Positions 24,220 through 37,000 of a stretch of DNA of 64,000 nucleotides are shown here, in pieces; the stretch's first letter is position 1, and each line of letters starts with the position of its first letter. Source of the DNA: Amphiduros pacificus. Taxonomy: Eukaryota > Annelida > Polychaeta > Phyllodocida > Hesionidae. The DNA is taken from contig OX439004.1 of assembly GCA_949316495.1 (NCBI GenBank), positions 44,006,447-44,070,446 of the forward strand. The letters are read 5' to 3'. The notes below the pieces were generated by a model. The model was not told the DNA's origin and ran no database searches. It was given only the letters and a program-made list of their open reading frames with translations. The position numbers were made by a program, and so were the translations under genes.

Positions 24220-27200
24220 AATGTTATGCCTTAATATTAAATGTGACAAACTCCTGGTCACCCAAGTCTAGTCTCAGCAACTTATACAACAACGACATAG
24301 TCACATGTCCATGAAAAACGAATTTTATCTATGTTATTCACACCTGCTTATTGTTATATATTAAGATCTTTTACATCTGCATCTTATATATTTTTACATT
24401 ATATATCTCTTAAAATATTTTTCTAATGAGCCCATATGTGAGACTTTATACCAGTGTTAATCTAGTCCTGTGCCTTTTGGCGTATATTTTGTATAAACAT
24501 AATTTGCTTTCCCATCGTTGAATTTATCGTCTTCCTGTGCACCTTCCTGTATGGACGGTCCAATTGTGTCAAGTTTGTTTTGACAATCTACCAAACTGTC
24601 TCTGCAGCCAAAGACCCTCTGTGTCTGTGTGTCCAAGCTACAAATAACTGCTTCACATATACGGATTGTAAACTCGTATAATTTCAACATTCATATGTGA
24701 CTTTTTGATATTTGATATTTCATGTAACGTCACAGAGAGATACCAATTGTTAACAAGTATTGTTACTTCAGTCCTACTTCCAGAAATCTAATGGATCCGA
24801 CACTTGTTTCTGATCATATTTCTCATTCTCAATTTGGCTTCTCGCCATTCGTGATCTCGCGTGATTTTAAATGGTATTTGCCAATAGCAGACGATACATG
24901 ATCTGTCCATACATTCGATGAATATTTATCATACTGTCCGCTGTGCTTTTAGGCGACTTTCGCTGGTGAGGTTGGTTTCAGCAGAACAGATGTTGGTTTT
25001 GAAAGCACTTCAGATGGGCAAAGCGATCATGTATCTTTTCTGAAAATAGGAAATATGGGACAAAGTGCTTTCCAATCGTGGTGACTTTGACATGATCATA
25101 AAAAACTGAATCTATATTTCCAAAGACCAATATTTCAACGTTTTTGGTATCTGGAATTTATAAATGAATTGAAAAGTTTTATAATTTCACACATTCAGGT
25201 TTAATGTCAATGTGGCTTGGTTTGATGAAGAAAGTCCAAATTCCTGTGATTTTTACATATTCCGTGGTAAAATCTTGACCGAGTTACGGCCCCCTCCCTC
25301 AAAGCATAAAAAAGGTTCATAAGGGAAAGCAACAGTCAAGGTTAAAGCATGCAGAGTCAATGTTTTAATAATAAAGATAAAACAAAGCATTGTCATATTT
25401 AAAGCATTTACAACGTTAACTTATGAAAATATGTGTAAAATATATTTATTATCTATAATGTACATAATTTCATATTTCTACACTCATGTATTTATGTGTC
25501 TTCTTTACTATTGTATATTTTTACAAAATAAATTACAGATTAAAAATTAAAAGAAAACAGAGTTGATATATTTCTAAGTTCGCCAATCAAATGAATAACT
25601 TATATAATTAATAGATTAATAAGTTATCCATATCTGGGTATACCAATTAAAGTTAAGATTTATATCAAAGTAAATCTCAAATGGAATTACCTTTGTTCTA
25701 ATCATTTTACCATAGTTGAACCAATGCCATAAACGATTTTAAAACAGAGACGTTTTACTTTGTACCAATTTTAATCAAAACAGACCTCATTGTGAGCTTG
25801 TCAGTAGATCTATCCTTAAAGGTTCTATCCTAATTCTCCGAGTAAATGATTTTTTCATACTTAAATTCATAATGTCTGACAATATAGTTTACCCAATGAT
25901 CGTCGGCCTCTACAAATTCATGTAATTTGTCCTAAAATGTCATTTTTTCCTTGACTTGGCTTTCATTGCATCTGAGAGTTAAGATAGGTATGCATATATA
26001 AATCACACCAGTGACACAGAGTTCATATGTAGGAATTCAAAATTGGAATATTACAGTGAAACAAAAAAAACTATTGACAATGCTAACATCTTTTATTCTG
26101 TTCTTGGATATTAGAATTTATATTTCATTTTGAAATTAGTTTGGCAAATACTTGCTTTGATAAACCCGTATATCTTTCATTTAGCTTGTTAACCTCAATA
26201 ACTCTCCTCGACATTAAAACGGTTTTTTCCTTTTACCAAAAATATGAAAAAACTTTCAAAATCACGATTTCAAATCACCCAAAAAAATAAGATGAGAGGA
26301 AAGATGAAATATTTGTTTTTATGTACAATATCCCTGCCCCTAATCATAAACGTTTGGGGTCATAGATATTTTAGCCTGTGATGGGGTCCAAACTTAAACT
26401 CACGTCCGAGGCCAGGTGATAAATTGTTGAAAGACCTTTGAAAGACCTTTCCATAAGTTTTCTCTTTAATATGTAATCTCGATTGTTATCAGACAGACTG
26501 TGCTTTATTACACATTATTTATATGGAAACCATTTTTGAGAAGTTGGGGCAAACTTCATCAGTTTGTGTATTCTCACAATGTGAGTTTAATGATCTTGTG
26601 AAAACTTTATTTTGACATCTTGCATCAGTCATGAGGATTAAAAGGAGTTTGCGTTTTTTGGCACGAATGAACAATTTGTTAGAAATAATTCAACATAGTA
26701 ATTGTGCAGAAATCCAAATCATTTACAAATCTAGTTTATCAATTTCTTAACAATAATATTAAGAATGATGTGAAAAGATGTTCATATTACACTATCAAAT
26801 TGCTGGTTTATCTTACCGCATTTTGGTTGAATGTAATTACATACTTTAACCTCGAGATCGATAAAATAATAATATAACAATAATCAGTAGATATTAAACT
26901 TTTTACATTTCATGATTTAAGGTGAATGGATAAATGTTTCAAATACATCATAAAAACATATTTCATAATAATTTATTTATGGAACACAAAACCTCTCCAT
27001 GAATACACATACATGTTATAAAATATATGTATTATCAGAGTATGATTTGAATATGTTTACTATCTGAATACAAAATTTTTAGATTTATTTTCTCACGATC
27101 ACATGAAGACCAATCATTGGAAGAGTCCTCTTCAGAAGAAATGAACAGAATATGCGCCCTCTATCGATAATTCCATATAAAATAGTCAATATAGAGGTCA

Positions 27201-27227
27201 GCACTGCATGGTGCTTGTCAGGCTCAA
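24220..27227. other. Gene-free stretch downstream of NeuroD
   Basis: AT-rich, with no gene supported. Two weak exon-like stretches were seen: a minus-strand frame at 24,457-24,590 after a CTGCAG acceptor, and a plus-strand frame at 24,954-25,083 after TGCTTTTAG. Both lack recognisable domains and partner exons. The first kilobase may belong to the NeuroD 3' UTR. Confidence 0.4.
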
Positions 27228-28442
27228 ACAAGTGACTTAGGCTAGTGAAGGGATGTATACCATCTCTCACTTGGGCAGCTATCTCTCACATGTGCAGCTA
27301 TCTCTCACTGTTGTAGCTATCTCACTTACGCGTGCAGCTACCTCTCAGTTGTGCAGCTGCCTGTCACTGTTTTAACTTTCTCATTTATGCATCTATCTCT
27401 CATCTGTGCGGCAATCTCATTGTTTTAACTGACAACTTGTGTAGCTGTCTCACGCCCGTGTAGCTGTCTAACAAATGTCCGTACTTCACCCATGTAGGGT
27501 GTACAAATCCAAGCAGGACCTCGATAATGAGGTCAATAATGAGGTCAAATTGTTGTTGGGTGTAAATTTAGCCCTGATACAGAGATGTATGCTGCTTACA
27601 GATAAGATCTCATATCTAGCCGGAGTAAATCTGACCACAAATAAGTGAGAACTATACTGTTCCTAATGTGTATACAATGCAACCCATCACACAAAATGGC
27701 AATATAAAACTCGACACACTTCCTCTCTGGTCACGTTCATGCTTTTTATATATGTATATCACAAATGCCTTAGGCTGGGAAGGGATGTGATCTCTCACGT
27801 GTACATGTGCAGCTTTTTCTCACTTGTGCAGCTATCCCTCAATTATGCAGCTATCCCTAACTTGTGCAGTTATCTCTCACTGTTGAAGCTATCTCTCACT
27901 TATGCAGCTGTTTCTCACTTATGCAGCTATCTCTCTCTGTCGTACCTCTCACTGTTATATCTATTTCTCACTTGTGCAGCTATCTCTCACATACGCAGCT
28001 ATTTTTCATTTCTGCAGCTATCTCTCACTTGTGTAACTATACTGGTTCAACAATTAAGTCAAATTCCTGATGGATGTAAATTAAGCCCTGATGGAAGTAA
28101 ATTAAATTATCGGAGGCAATATTTCATATCTAAAGTATTTTTGACAACAAATAAATGAGAACTATGGTATTCCTAATAAGCATTTGGCGCAACCCATCAC
28201 ATAAGCATGCATAATATGAGTGAAGTGTTAACGAATTCCACCAGAGGGCAACATGGTGAACCAAAAGCAAACATGTTCCACCATAGTGCAATGTAGTGAA
28301 CCAAAAGTGAGATCACACTCTCTTTTCAGTTTCAAATTATAGTGCAGCCAATAGCTCACACAAAAAGTTTTTTTGTCAAATCTCGCCACACTTCCTCTCT
28401 GATCACGTTCATATTTAAAAAAAAAATATATATGTCTGTAAT
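27228..28442. repeat. Tandem segmental duplication carrying a 19-20 bp minisatellite
   Basis: Unit 1 (27,228-27,760) and unit 2 (27,761 to about 28,442) match along their length. Both open with ACAA(G/A)TGxCTTAGGCT and GAAGGGATGT. A minisatellite of 19-20 bp follows (GCAGCTATCTCTCACTTGT), then a unique part (AGCCCTGAT, AACCCATCACA), and both end near CACACTTCCTCTCTG. Unit 2 carries about 150 extra bases (about 28,212-28,385) that include a small duplication around GTGAACCAAAAG. Divergence between units is moderate. The frames seen within it follow the minisatellite and are not genes. Confidence 0.85.
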
Positions 28443-28699
28443 AATAACCTTTGTGCTCATATTGTTGTCTTGATACCATATTTATGTTTCTCAATTCCAT
28501 GTTTCTTTCGAGGATTAATGTTTTGACAAATTTAATGGGCTTCTAGTTTCTAATGGAGGATTAAACATTAAAACAGAGATTCGAAATTTAAACTATTTAT
28601 CTCTTAAAAGACAGAATTTAAAATTCAAAACAAAACTCATCTCTATGGACCAGACATGGTGCAGATACTGCATAATTTGACAAATAATGTATTTGTGAA

Positions 28700-29145
28700 T
28701 TGAGAATCTTTCTGATCACAAATAAAATAAAACTGGATGATAAAAAATCTGAAATGCTTTGTGCTGTCACTGATAAAATAGGTGATACTGACATCACACC
28801 TTTTCAATCTGTGGCTGACCTTGGTATCACTTTTGCATCAGACAAAAACGTGAAGGCACAGATCCGGAATATCTGCAAAAAAGGACACTACCATATCATA
28901 AACATATCTGCAATTAGACAATATCTAAAGACAAAAGAGCTGAACCTCTGACACATGACACAGCTGACACAGCTTTTCAGCAGCTGTCACTAATAAACTA
29001 TAACACCTGCAGAACTCTGCAGCATGTGGAGTGGAAAAAATCAGGAAATTTGGTTAAATATTTTTTTTAAATTAGGGATTAGCACTGGCTCCCTGTATCA
29101 GAATCAACTTCAAAATCCTCTTTTCCATCTGTAAGGCTCTGAATG
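28700..29145 (+). mobile_element. LINE (non-LTR retrotransposon) reverse-transcriptase fragment, decayed
   Basis: A frame of about 80 codons resembles the C-terminal part of CR1/L2/Rex1-type reverse transcriptases: NKIKLDDKKSEML (family pattern N-KLN-DKTE), VADLGITFASD (V-DLGV--DS), then QIRNICKKGHYHI and IRQYLKTKEL. After stops and shifts, 28,990-29,145 still encodes pieces like LQNSAA and RINFKIL...CKALNG, matching the region after the RT core. The catalytic motif region and both ends are missing, so this is a dead 5'-truncated remnant. The element is on the + strand. The exact clade is not certain. Confidence 0.8.
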
Positions 29146-29366
29146 GTAAGACTCACACAACGTATTAACAACGTTGTGAGCACGTAGGTTTAGTTGTCTT
29201 TCTACATTTTTTTTAACGTGCTGAGCACGTAGATGGATAACGTTGTGGTCTGACCTTATAACAGAAGATCGTTTGCACAGATTACGACCCCAAGTGCTTC
29301 AAAGAGTCAGGAAATGCTCATATCAAGTTTTTGTATCACTGATAAAAACACATACGCATCGGTATC

Positions 29367-30291
29367 CACATGTGGGGCCCCCATAGGGGGGGTATGAAAA
29401 ACCCAATAATCCCCCTTTTTTTACCTAAAAATCCAAAAATCCTTATCTTTTGTAGCCAAAAATCCTTAAAAATTTTCCCCTCAAATCTAAAAATCCAAAA
29501 GTATAAAACAAAAAATCCTAAAATATGTTTACATTTAGTACAAATTTATTTGGCAATGAATTACATAACATGCATGATATAACATGATATTTAGTGTTTC
29601 ACACAGGTCATGCCACATTACAAAATGTACTTGCACTCAAGTCCACTTGAGCCCACAGAATTTGAAATTAACAGTAATCTCACTGTTATAGTGATACGGA
29701 GACACCCAATCCTTTTGAACATATTCAAAATTAGTAAAAAAAGTAATCTGTGTCTTTCCTTTTTTTTGAAACTCTTTTAGGCCTAGTGGCCCTTGTGTCA
29801 CTAGTAAATGACAACTGAGATAATTCCTCACTAATTAACTCTTGCTGCTCATTGGGTGTCTCCGTATCACCCTGATCCTTTATCAGGTCCAAAAGATTGA
29901 TCAAAACCTCCTCATTCAGAACAATTATATCATCCTTTGGAACATATTCATAGTTAGTATCATCTAAAACAGTGATGACATTTTCTCTATCTATGACACA
30001 TTGTTTTTGATTTGAGAACTCTGTGGGCTCAAGTGGGCTCTGCAAGTAGATTTCCCCTTTACATATCACAAATATCATGAAACTCATATCTAAATCATTA
30101 ATTGTTTGAATTAATAATCCTTTATTACTGAAAAATCCTAAAATCCAATTATCTTATTAAAAATCCATTAATCCTAAACACTTTCCTCAAAATCCAAAAA
30201 TCCCAGATATTTCACCCCAAAAATCCAATAATCCCTCTTTTTTAGGCCAAAAATCCAATAATCCTAAAACCCTATGGGGGCCCCACATGTG
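29367..30291. mobile_element. DNA transposon-like element with perfect 20-bp TIRs
   Basis: The ends are exact inverted copies: CACATGTGGGGCCCCCATAG at 29,367-29,386 and its complement at 30,272-30,291. Because CACATGTG is itself a palindrome, ACATGT could instead be a 6-bp target duplication around GGGGCCCC-type ends. Next to both ends, AAAAATCC motifs recur many times in the same orientation. Inside, a 20-bp perfect inverted pair (GTGATACGGAGACACCCAAT, 29,691 and 29,851) and a matching GAGCCCACAGA block show that the left core is an inverted, internally deleted copy of the right core. A minus-strand frame of 118 codons (29,731-30,087, Lys/Arg-rich end) has no recognised domain. No transposase is visible, so it looks non-autonomous. 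Confidence 0.8.
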
Positions 30292-30375
30292 AAAATGTAC
30301 GTGCCATGAGAGACTGGGAGCTCAATTGAGCGTGATTCTATTCGATGCATATGAAGATATACTATGTACACCAAA

Positions 30376-30383
30376 TGACGTCA
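30376..30383. promoter_or_regulatory. Perfect CRE palindrome
   Basis: TGACGTCA inside CAAATGACGTCATG, about 3.5 kb upstream of the putative CREB promoter and just right of the 29.4-30.3 kb transposon. It is the full consensus for CREB/ATF dimers. Occupancy is not known. Confidence 0.4.
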
Positions 30384-31401
30384 TGTAAAACGAAGTGACT
30401 CTTATTGGTCACATGTATGTGAGAAAGACCTGCTGAGTCCTGGTCACGTGCCTGGAGACGAGGAGGCTCACGTCAATGAAGGAACCACAGAAGTATTGTA
30501 TCTGTGGCAGAGTTCAGCTACCAGGAATTGTGTTGTTACATGTTTTCCCATGTTAAAATCTCACATAAGCTGCACAGATGAAGAACACTGAAATCAATAT
30601 GAACTTTTCAGAAAATCACAGAATGAAAAACAAATAAGATATTACTAGTATTTAACAGAGACTTAAAATAATGGAGAGTAGCAATAACGTTCTTATTGTG
30701 TTGTAGACTGATATTACCAATTGATTTTTTTCTAAACGTGAATGAATCTTTTTGTTCTTCATTGTCCACCAGCTAGTTTGCTTTTAGAATTTTAGCTTTA
30801 ACCTCTTAAATTCTTCATAAAATGTCACTGCAACGGTAAAATTTTGAAAATTATTGTAGAATAGTTTTCTTGACCTCCCTTTTTTCAATGCCATACTACA
30901 ACTTTTGGAATGCATTTAACATTTTTATATACCCTTTAAAGATAATACCAGAAACATTACCTGTAATATGGTTTTGTAAATAATACCATGCATTGTGAAG
31001 ATATTACGTTTTGAAATTCAAAAAAATCATTTTGCTGAAAAAAATTGGCACATCTCGGAAACCAAATCTAGATTTGTACAATTTTACTAATTTCAAACAT
31101 AAATATTTGAATGAAATTTCTGAATTTAACACATATAACTGAATTTTATCCTTCAATGGGGTGACATTAATGTTGATGATCTTTTTCAATCACATCTAAA
31201 ACAATGATGTCCAGAAAACTTTTTGTAATTTTACATGTAGAAATGGCAAAATGGCAAAGTCGCCGATTTTCGGGACCCCCATATTTCTCCACTGTCAACA
31301 AATTGCTTGTAGATATCTATAAAACATGCTAATGAAGTAAGAATTTGTTACTTTCAACTGAATCGTAACTTGTGGGACCATTTTCAGTTTGGGAGCAAGT
31401 T

Positions 31402-31538
31402 GGAGGTGCTCACAACTTTGTGATCAAAATTTGTGATCACAAAAGTTGTGATATCTTAGTAAAACACTTTTGAGACTTTGATCACATCTTTGGGATCAAT
31501 CACAAAGTTGTGATCAAATAGTGCAGTTGTGAGCTCCC
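31402..31538. repeat. Short foldback repeat
   Basis: CTCACAACTTTGTGATCA at the left is mirrored by an inverted TGATCACAACTTTGTGAT and GGGAGCTCACAACT at the right, with more TGTGATCA copies between. The whole block could fold into a hairpin. It may be a small MITE relic; no target duplication was identified. Confidence 0.5.
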
Positions 31539-32242
31539 TAATTCTTAGTAATAATTTTGATTGCTCAAAAATGGTCCAAATTTGGCCCTCGGATGAGTTT
31601 GAAAATGAAATATCTCTGCAATTGTTTGGTTAATATCTGTCAATGAGCTCTATCATAAAGGTTCATAAAACATACAAAATGGAAAATTCTAAATTTTGAG
31701 CGTTCAACCTACGAGTACATTGGGCCAGTAAACAGTGTGGGGCCTGTTAATGCTGGTTAAGGGTGAGCATGGTGCCGGAGTACGAAATCTCAACGAACAA
31801 AATGTTTGTGAAGTAAAACAGTAATTTATATTAGTTTTATTTGGTTTTAATTAAAATTTCAACTGTTTTTTCATATTTTCAATGTCATTGAGACATGTGT
31901 TGGTGGCAATCTGAGTTGGTTATGATATGAATCGAACAGTCATGATGATCCAAAGCGGGGGCGGGAGATTCTCAAAGCACCTGCTCAAATGCCACATTAC
32001 TCATCTTCATGATCAACATAAGCTAACACTACGCCAAAAAATAGTTCGTTCATAGTTCCAAATAATAAAGACCATTTTCTAATTTAACCATTTTAAGTGC
32101 ATATATCATTCGAGTAAACTCATAATTAACCATTAGGCTTACCTATTTTAACTTTTCCCAGTCTTTTGGAAAAAAAACAAAAACAAAATTGGAGGGGCTG
32201 CGCGAATAGAAAGTAGTCCAAAATCAGAAACTAGGTCAAGAA

Positions 32243-32250
32243 TGACGTCA
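32243..32250. promoter_or_regulatory. Perfect CRE palindrome
   Basis: TGACGTCA inside AGAATGACGTCAGCG, about 1.7 kb upstream of the putative CREB promoter. The motif matches the CREB/ATF consensus exactly; binding is inferred only. Confidence 0.4.
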
Positions 32251-33879
32251 GCGTCTCTGAACCAACCAATCTGATTCGCCATAAAATGGGGTCATATGAG
32301 TAAAGAATTGACGCAAATGCATACGCTGCGATTTTCTTTCTGCGTTATAATTTGAGAGGCATGTGAATATCTGATAAAAAGCAACGTTTCAAGTGAATTT
32401 GCTCAAAATTGTATTTGTAGGCATAACTGAAACACGAGTCAAAGTACATATTCGAATGTTAGGAATAGGTGCAAAAACAGTTTGCATCACACAAAAAGAT
32501 TAGCTGGTAACCAATATTTGGTTGGCAACATTTGGTTGGCAGGTCGCAAAATGGATCAATGTTGTACTTCTTTCTATTGAACTCAAAGTATAATCGGTGA
32601 GTGTCAAGATGGTGTAGACGCAATGCTAAAATGAATTCTTTCACACATATAGATGAACATCAAATAAGCTATGTCATTGACATAGTTGGCTATCATGGAA
32701 ATGCATTTGTAACTTAGACAATCCCAGTCGGACTTATTAGATATTTCAACATAAGATTAAAAGGCTCCTTTTTCTAAAAAAGGCATAGGAATTTTGAAAA
32801 GTGCCTGGTCTTAAACTTGAATCAACAATGGTTTCTAATTTATCAGTACTGCAATAAATTGACTTGGAAGGATGGGCTAGACTTTGTTTATGACATTACA
32901 TCAACGGTTGACGAACTGTATTAGTAAATTTCCGAAAACAAAAATGATAATAAGAATAAAAATCATTTTTAGTAGCTTCTCTGCTTGTGTATGGCTCTTT
33001 GTGCGAAAAAAAGTTTTTCTTTCTCATAATCTAGTTCTGTCTAAATTTCAACATGGTTATATGTTTAAAATTAAGTTATGTGTTTTAAATGCATTTTTGT
33101 TATGGTTTTTGTCATTTTGCTCCAATCGAAAGTAATAATTATATCATAAAATTTGTGCTGGTTTGATTGCACAGGCCCAAATTGACTGCAGGTATATAAA
33201 TATTCATTAGTGATCATTTCGATCAAATTCTGTTGAATTGTATTAATCAATAGGCTTTTAATATGCTTGAAACGGGAAAACAAAGTGCAATGTGTATTAA
33301 ATTGGCAATGATAAAATAATTTATATTTGTTACCACAACTATCATTTGAAATGAAATACCGTACATTTTGCGAATTTCAGGAGAAAAAGCCCTGCTGATA
33401 TTGTGGCTAAAATAATGAGCAATAATAATTTGTCCTTCTCTCAAAGAAACTAAATTGATATTTTGCAGCTATATTCATTATTTTTTTATGGTCGTCATTT
33501 GTAAGATTAATTAAAAAAGTTACACTTTAAAGTCTCTTCCTGGAGAGTTTTCACCATTTCATCATCAACTGCATTTATTTGTATCTTCCTTAAAAACGAA
33601 CATAGAATCATTCAAGTTGAAACTTTATCCATAACAGCAGGCATCAATGAGGCAAACTTAACTATTGCTTTATTCTGATGTTGTAATCATTAAAGCTGTT
33701 GATCATTTTAAAACTTAATGACATAGTCCTGGTAGTTATGACATGTACAATTTGTTTTCACACTCAACAACGCCTCTCACAGTTGCAGTACTTGTGTTTT
33801 GAGGTTTTGGCAGTTGGCATTCGGGCGTTCATTGTGCGCTAAATAGGCATTTGCTCCAGCTACATCAAACTCGGCGCAT

Positions 33880-34023
33880 TAATATAGGAGCGGTAAATTG
33901 TGATACGGTCTCCTTGTCTGAAGGCTGTGACGCTGTGTCGTGTATTTTGACGTGGCCACTACGTATTCTGCAAATTTATCCAGTCCGATTGCAGCAAAGT
34001 TGGTGACGAAAAGTACGTAACTG
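33880..34023 (+). promoter_or_regulatory. Putative CREB promoter and noncoding first exon
   Basis: A GC-richer block contains three CRE half-sites: GTGACGC (33,927), TTGACGTGG (33,947) and GTGACGAA (34,003). It has an AATATAGGAG stretch but no strong TATA box. It ends in a good donor, ACTG|GTAAGT (34,024). The first CREB coding exon begins at an acceptor (TTATTACAG, 37,418) and has 12 bases before its ATG, so at least one upstream noncoding exon must exist; this block is the best candidate I see. Vertebrate CREB1 promoters also carry CREs and are autoregulated. The start site and exon limits are inferred. Confidence 0.45.
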
Positions 34024-37000
34024 GTAAGTACCACAGATTGACTAATAACAACAATGAAGCGTGGTACTCAGCATGGTCATGTTTACCTGTAATAACAATG
34101 TGAAAATGAACCACAATTGAAGTTGAAAATGTCGGACAAGAAATTCAAGGAAGCCATATCGATGCGAGATGGGGAATTTGTAACCATCGCAAGAGTAGTT
34201 GACATAGAACTTTTACACCTCATGGTTCATGACTCATGGGCTTTGACATGTGGATGATTGTTTACAACTTTGAATACCCTTAATCGGTTGAATGGCATAT
34301 TTCGGGGGAAAATGATACAACCAGGTAAAATGTCGATGTTTATCAGTGAAAATAAAAGAAAGTAGGCCAAATCCTGTTTCATGCAATATGGGCTGAGTCA
34401 GAACTTTACATTTGAATTGTAATGTTTATTGACAATCCTTGGCAAAGAAGCAGAATTGAATTGAGAACCGAACTGCATTATGATAGCCAGTTTGCACAAA
34501 CTGAAATCATGCAGTGTATTAAGGAAAATCTTAATAAATTTGGTTATTTGATGATGTATATACACTGCATTTAGTACATTTATCAGCTGTTAAACTTTTA
34601 TGTTTCACTTGCTTGGGTTGAAGCATGATTGAGTCAATCATGCAAAATGTGGACAATATATAGATATCAGAGGCAATTGGAAGGCCCTGCCAACTATACT
34701 TTCAATTAAGAAGATATCTGTAAGTTAGTTGCCTGGGAGTTCTTGGAGCGAATGACATTAGCAAAAATATTTTGCAAAATTTAGAGATTAGAAAAAAGAG
34801 GTTAGACTGAAGTTTTCTTTCAAAGTCTCGAAGTTAAGTAAGCAAGGGTTAACAGAGATTGTTGAGCACTGAATTAAAACTTCAGATGAATTTAAAACAA
34901 ATTTACAAATCAATTTATTGAATATCTTGATATCATGCTTGAATTCTAGTAAATATTATGGTAATAATAAAAAACAACTACTTTCCTGATTCAAAAAGAA
35001 TATATTCACTGGATGTTCATTGACCAGATTTGGAATATAATATGGTCAAATCAAAATGAAGGGAAGATTAGAAGAAAAAAAATGCTTTTGCATTATGTTT
35101 TCAGAAAAAGATAATCTGGGGGAAATGCTGCAATGTAATGGGTTAACTCTTTGGTTAATGAGTATGATGAGTTATGAGGAGATTCATGCAGAAGGTAGCC
35201 TACAGATGCAACATATACATGATTAATTTATCAGTGTGAAGATATTGGAGTATATATGAAAAAGAGCATTGGAAGTAATTATGATGGTTATTAAGGAATG
35301 TGCTATTAAATGCAACATCTTGATATTGTGCATGAATTGAATTAAGATATTCATAGTTCTTTGTCAGTTATTAGCATGATTATGTCGTGTAATTTTATCA
35401 CCTTTATTATGTCCATTAATTCATTATCCTCACATTTGTAAACTATTTCTGAGACCAAACCCTGAAACACAGCTTAACAATTTCTGGACAGTTTTAAATA
35501 TGGCATTTGAAAATTCAAATACAGGGATATATAGGTTGCATTTAGTTGCTTATTTAAGCCTGTTTTAATCAGTCAAGTAACAGAAAATAGAAAAAAATCT
35601 CAGAAATTGTTAGCCCTGACCAAACGTTGCTTGCTATGGGCAACAGGGCAAGTTCAAATTTAAACCCTGTTTAGATAAAAGGCTTTTCCTTTCCTCTGAG
35701 TTCAACATAATGCAATAATTTGAGTAAACTATCTCAAAATTTTTGATCACCAGTAATAGACATGATGTGCAGAATTGCATATCACTGAGAAATAGTGCCT
35801 CAATATCACGTTTGCTTACTTGCCGAATCAAAATTATGTGCATTTTGACACAATGTGTTGGGGTTGTGCTCACAATAAAGTCAGGGCAAAGTTAGTTGGG
35901 AGGTATAATTTTTTCAGGGCAAGTGGATTGCATTTCAGGGCAAATAGAAAAATGTTTATATGAAGGAGTTTGAAAGGAATATTTAGAATGTGCAGATTAG
36001 CTCCTTGAATTGAATTAGGTTGAAGAAATATTGCTGTTATCATTACAACCATGTAAGAAATGATTGTTCAAAGTAACTTATGCTGAGGCCACAAAATGAT
36101 GTTAAGGCCACATAAATGATGTTTTTCTTCTAGTTGTCAAGCCAATTGGAATATTGAAATACATAATTTTGTTTTGTAGAATACATCAAAAACATCTCCC
36201 AACCTACGTATTTTCTGAAATAATATTGTTGAGAAAAAAAACTTCTTTCTTTGTCTTTATATGATGAATGCATAAATTCATTTGATAAGTCAAAACTGCA
36301 GTGTGGGTGATATTCTGACAGTTATTATTATAATTATTATTATTATTACAATAAGGTGTAGTAGGCAGGACAAGTGGAGATGTGTATTTTATTAATGTTA
36401 TTCCCATTATATTGGACATGCAAACCTGCAAATGCATAATGCGTTGACACATATGAGAGTAAAGTTAATATGGGCAGGAGGTGACGTCAGTGGGATTGCC
36501 CAAGGTTGAGCTGATGTAACGGCCTGACGTCATCTGTCTATGTCAGCAGCAAAACAGGGAAGCCCACGCACATGCTGTGAATGGATGTGCCATTGAGCTG
36601 GCTGCCTTCACTTAGGTAGCAGGGACAATCACTTGCAATGAGGTGTCAGACTCAACTAGCCCCTTTTCTCCTCCTAGAGTTGTCTCCAAACAAACCTCAG
36701 GCCATGTAGAGTTCTCAAGTGTCCTTGATTATCCAAGATGCATTAAGTCACTCAGTAGTGTGTGCAAATGATCATGTTTATTGACGCTGCAGTTATTTTA
36801 AGGCAACTGAAGTAATTCTCCTTTTTTATCATGAGTAAACTTGTTTATTGAGCTCTGCAGTAATGTACATGGCTTTCATTATTTTCTCAATCAACAATCT
36901 TTTATGTTCAAAAATATTTTATATATTTCAAAACCTGACTTTTTTATATTTAAGTGAGAGCCTCCTTGTACAGAATTGCAATGACACTTATTTCAATGAT

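Larger units (their letters stand above)
30292..33879. other. Gene-free stretch upstream of CREB
   Basis: AT-rich, with no coding region supported. It holds two perfect TGACGTCA sites and a foldback at 31,402-31,538, each listed separately. The last 100 bases become richer in GC as the putative CREB promoter begins. Confidence 0.5.

Noticed and set aside
24457-24690. Minus-strand terminal-exon-like frame ending NYVYTKYTPKGTGLD
   Set aside because: It has an acceptor-like CTGCAG, but the codon use is AT-rich, no upstream exon is visible, and it overlaps the region after the NeuroD transcript end.
24954-25083. Plus-strand frame of 42 codons after a TGCTTTTAG acceptor-like site
   Set aside because: No recognised domain, no partner exon and it falls in the likely NeuroD 3' region.
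27739-28158. 139-codon frame with LSLxYAA and LSLLxLSL repeats that looks membrane-like
   Set aside because: It follows the 19-20 bp minisatellite and changes frame with unit length; no conserved domain.
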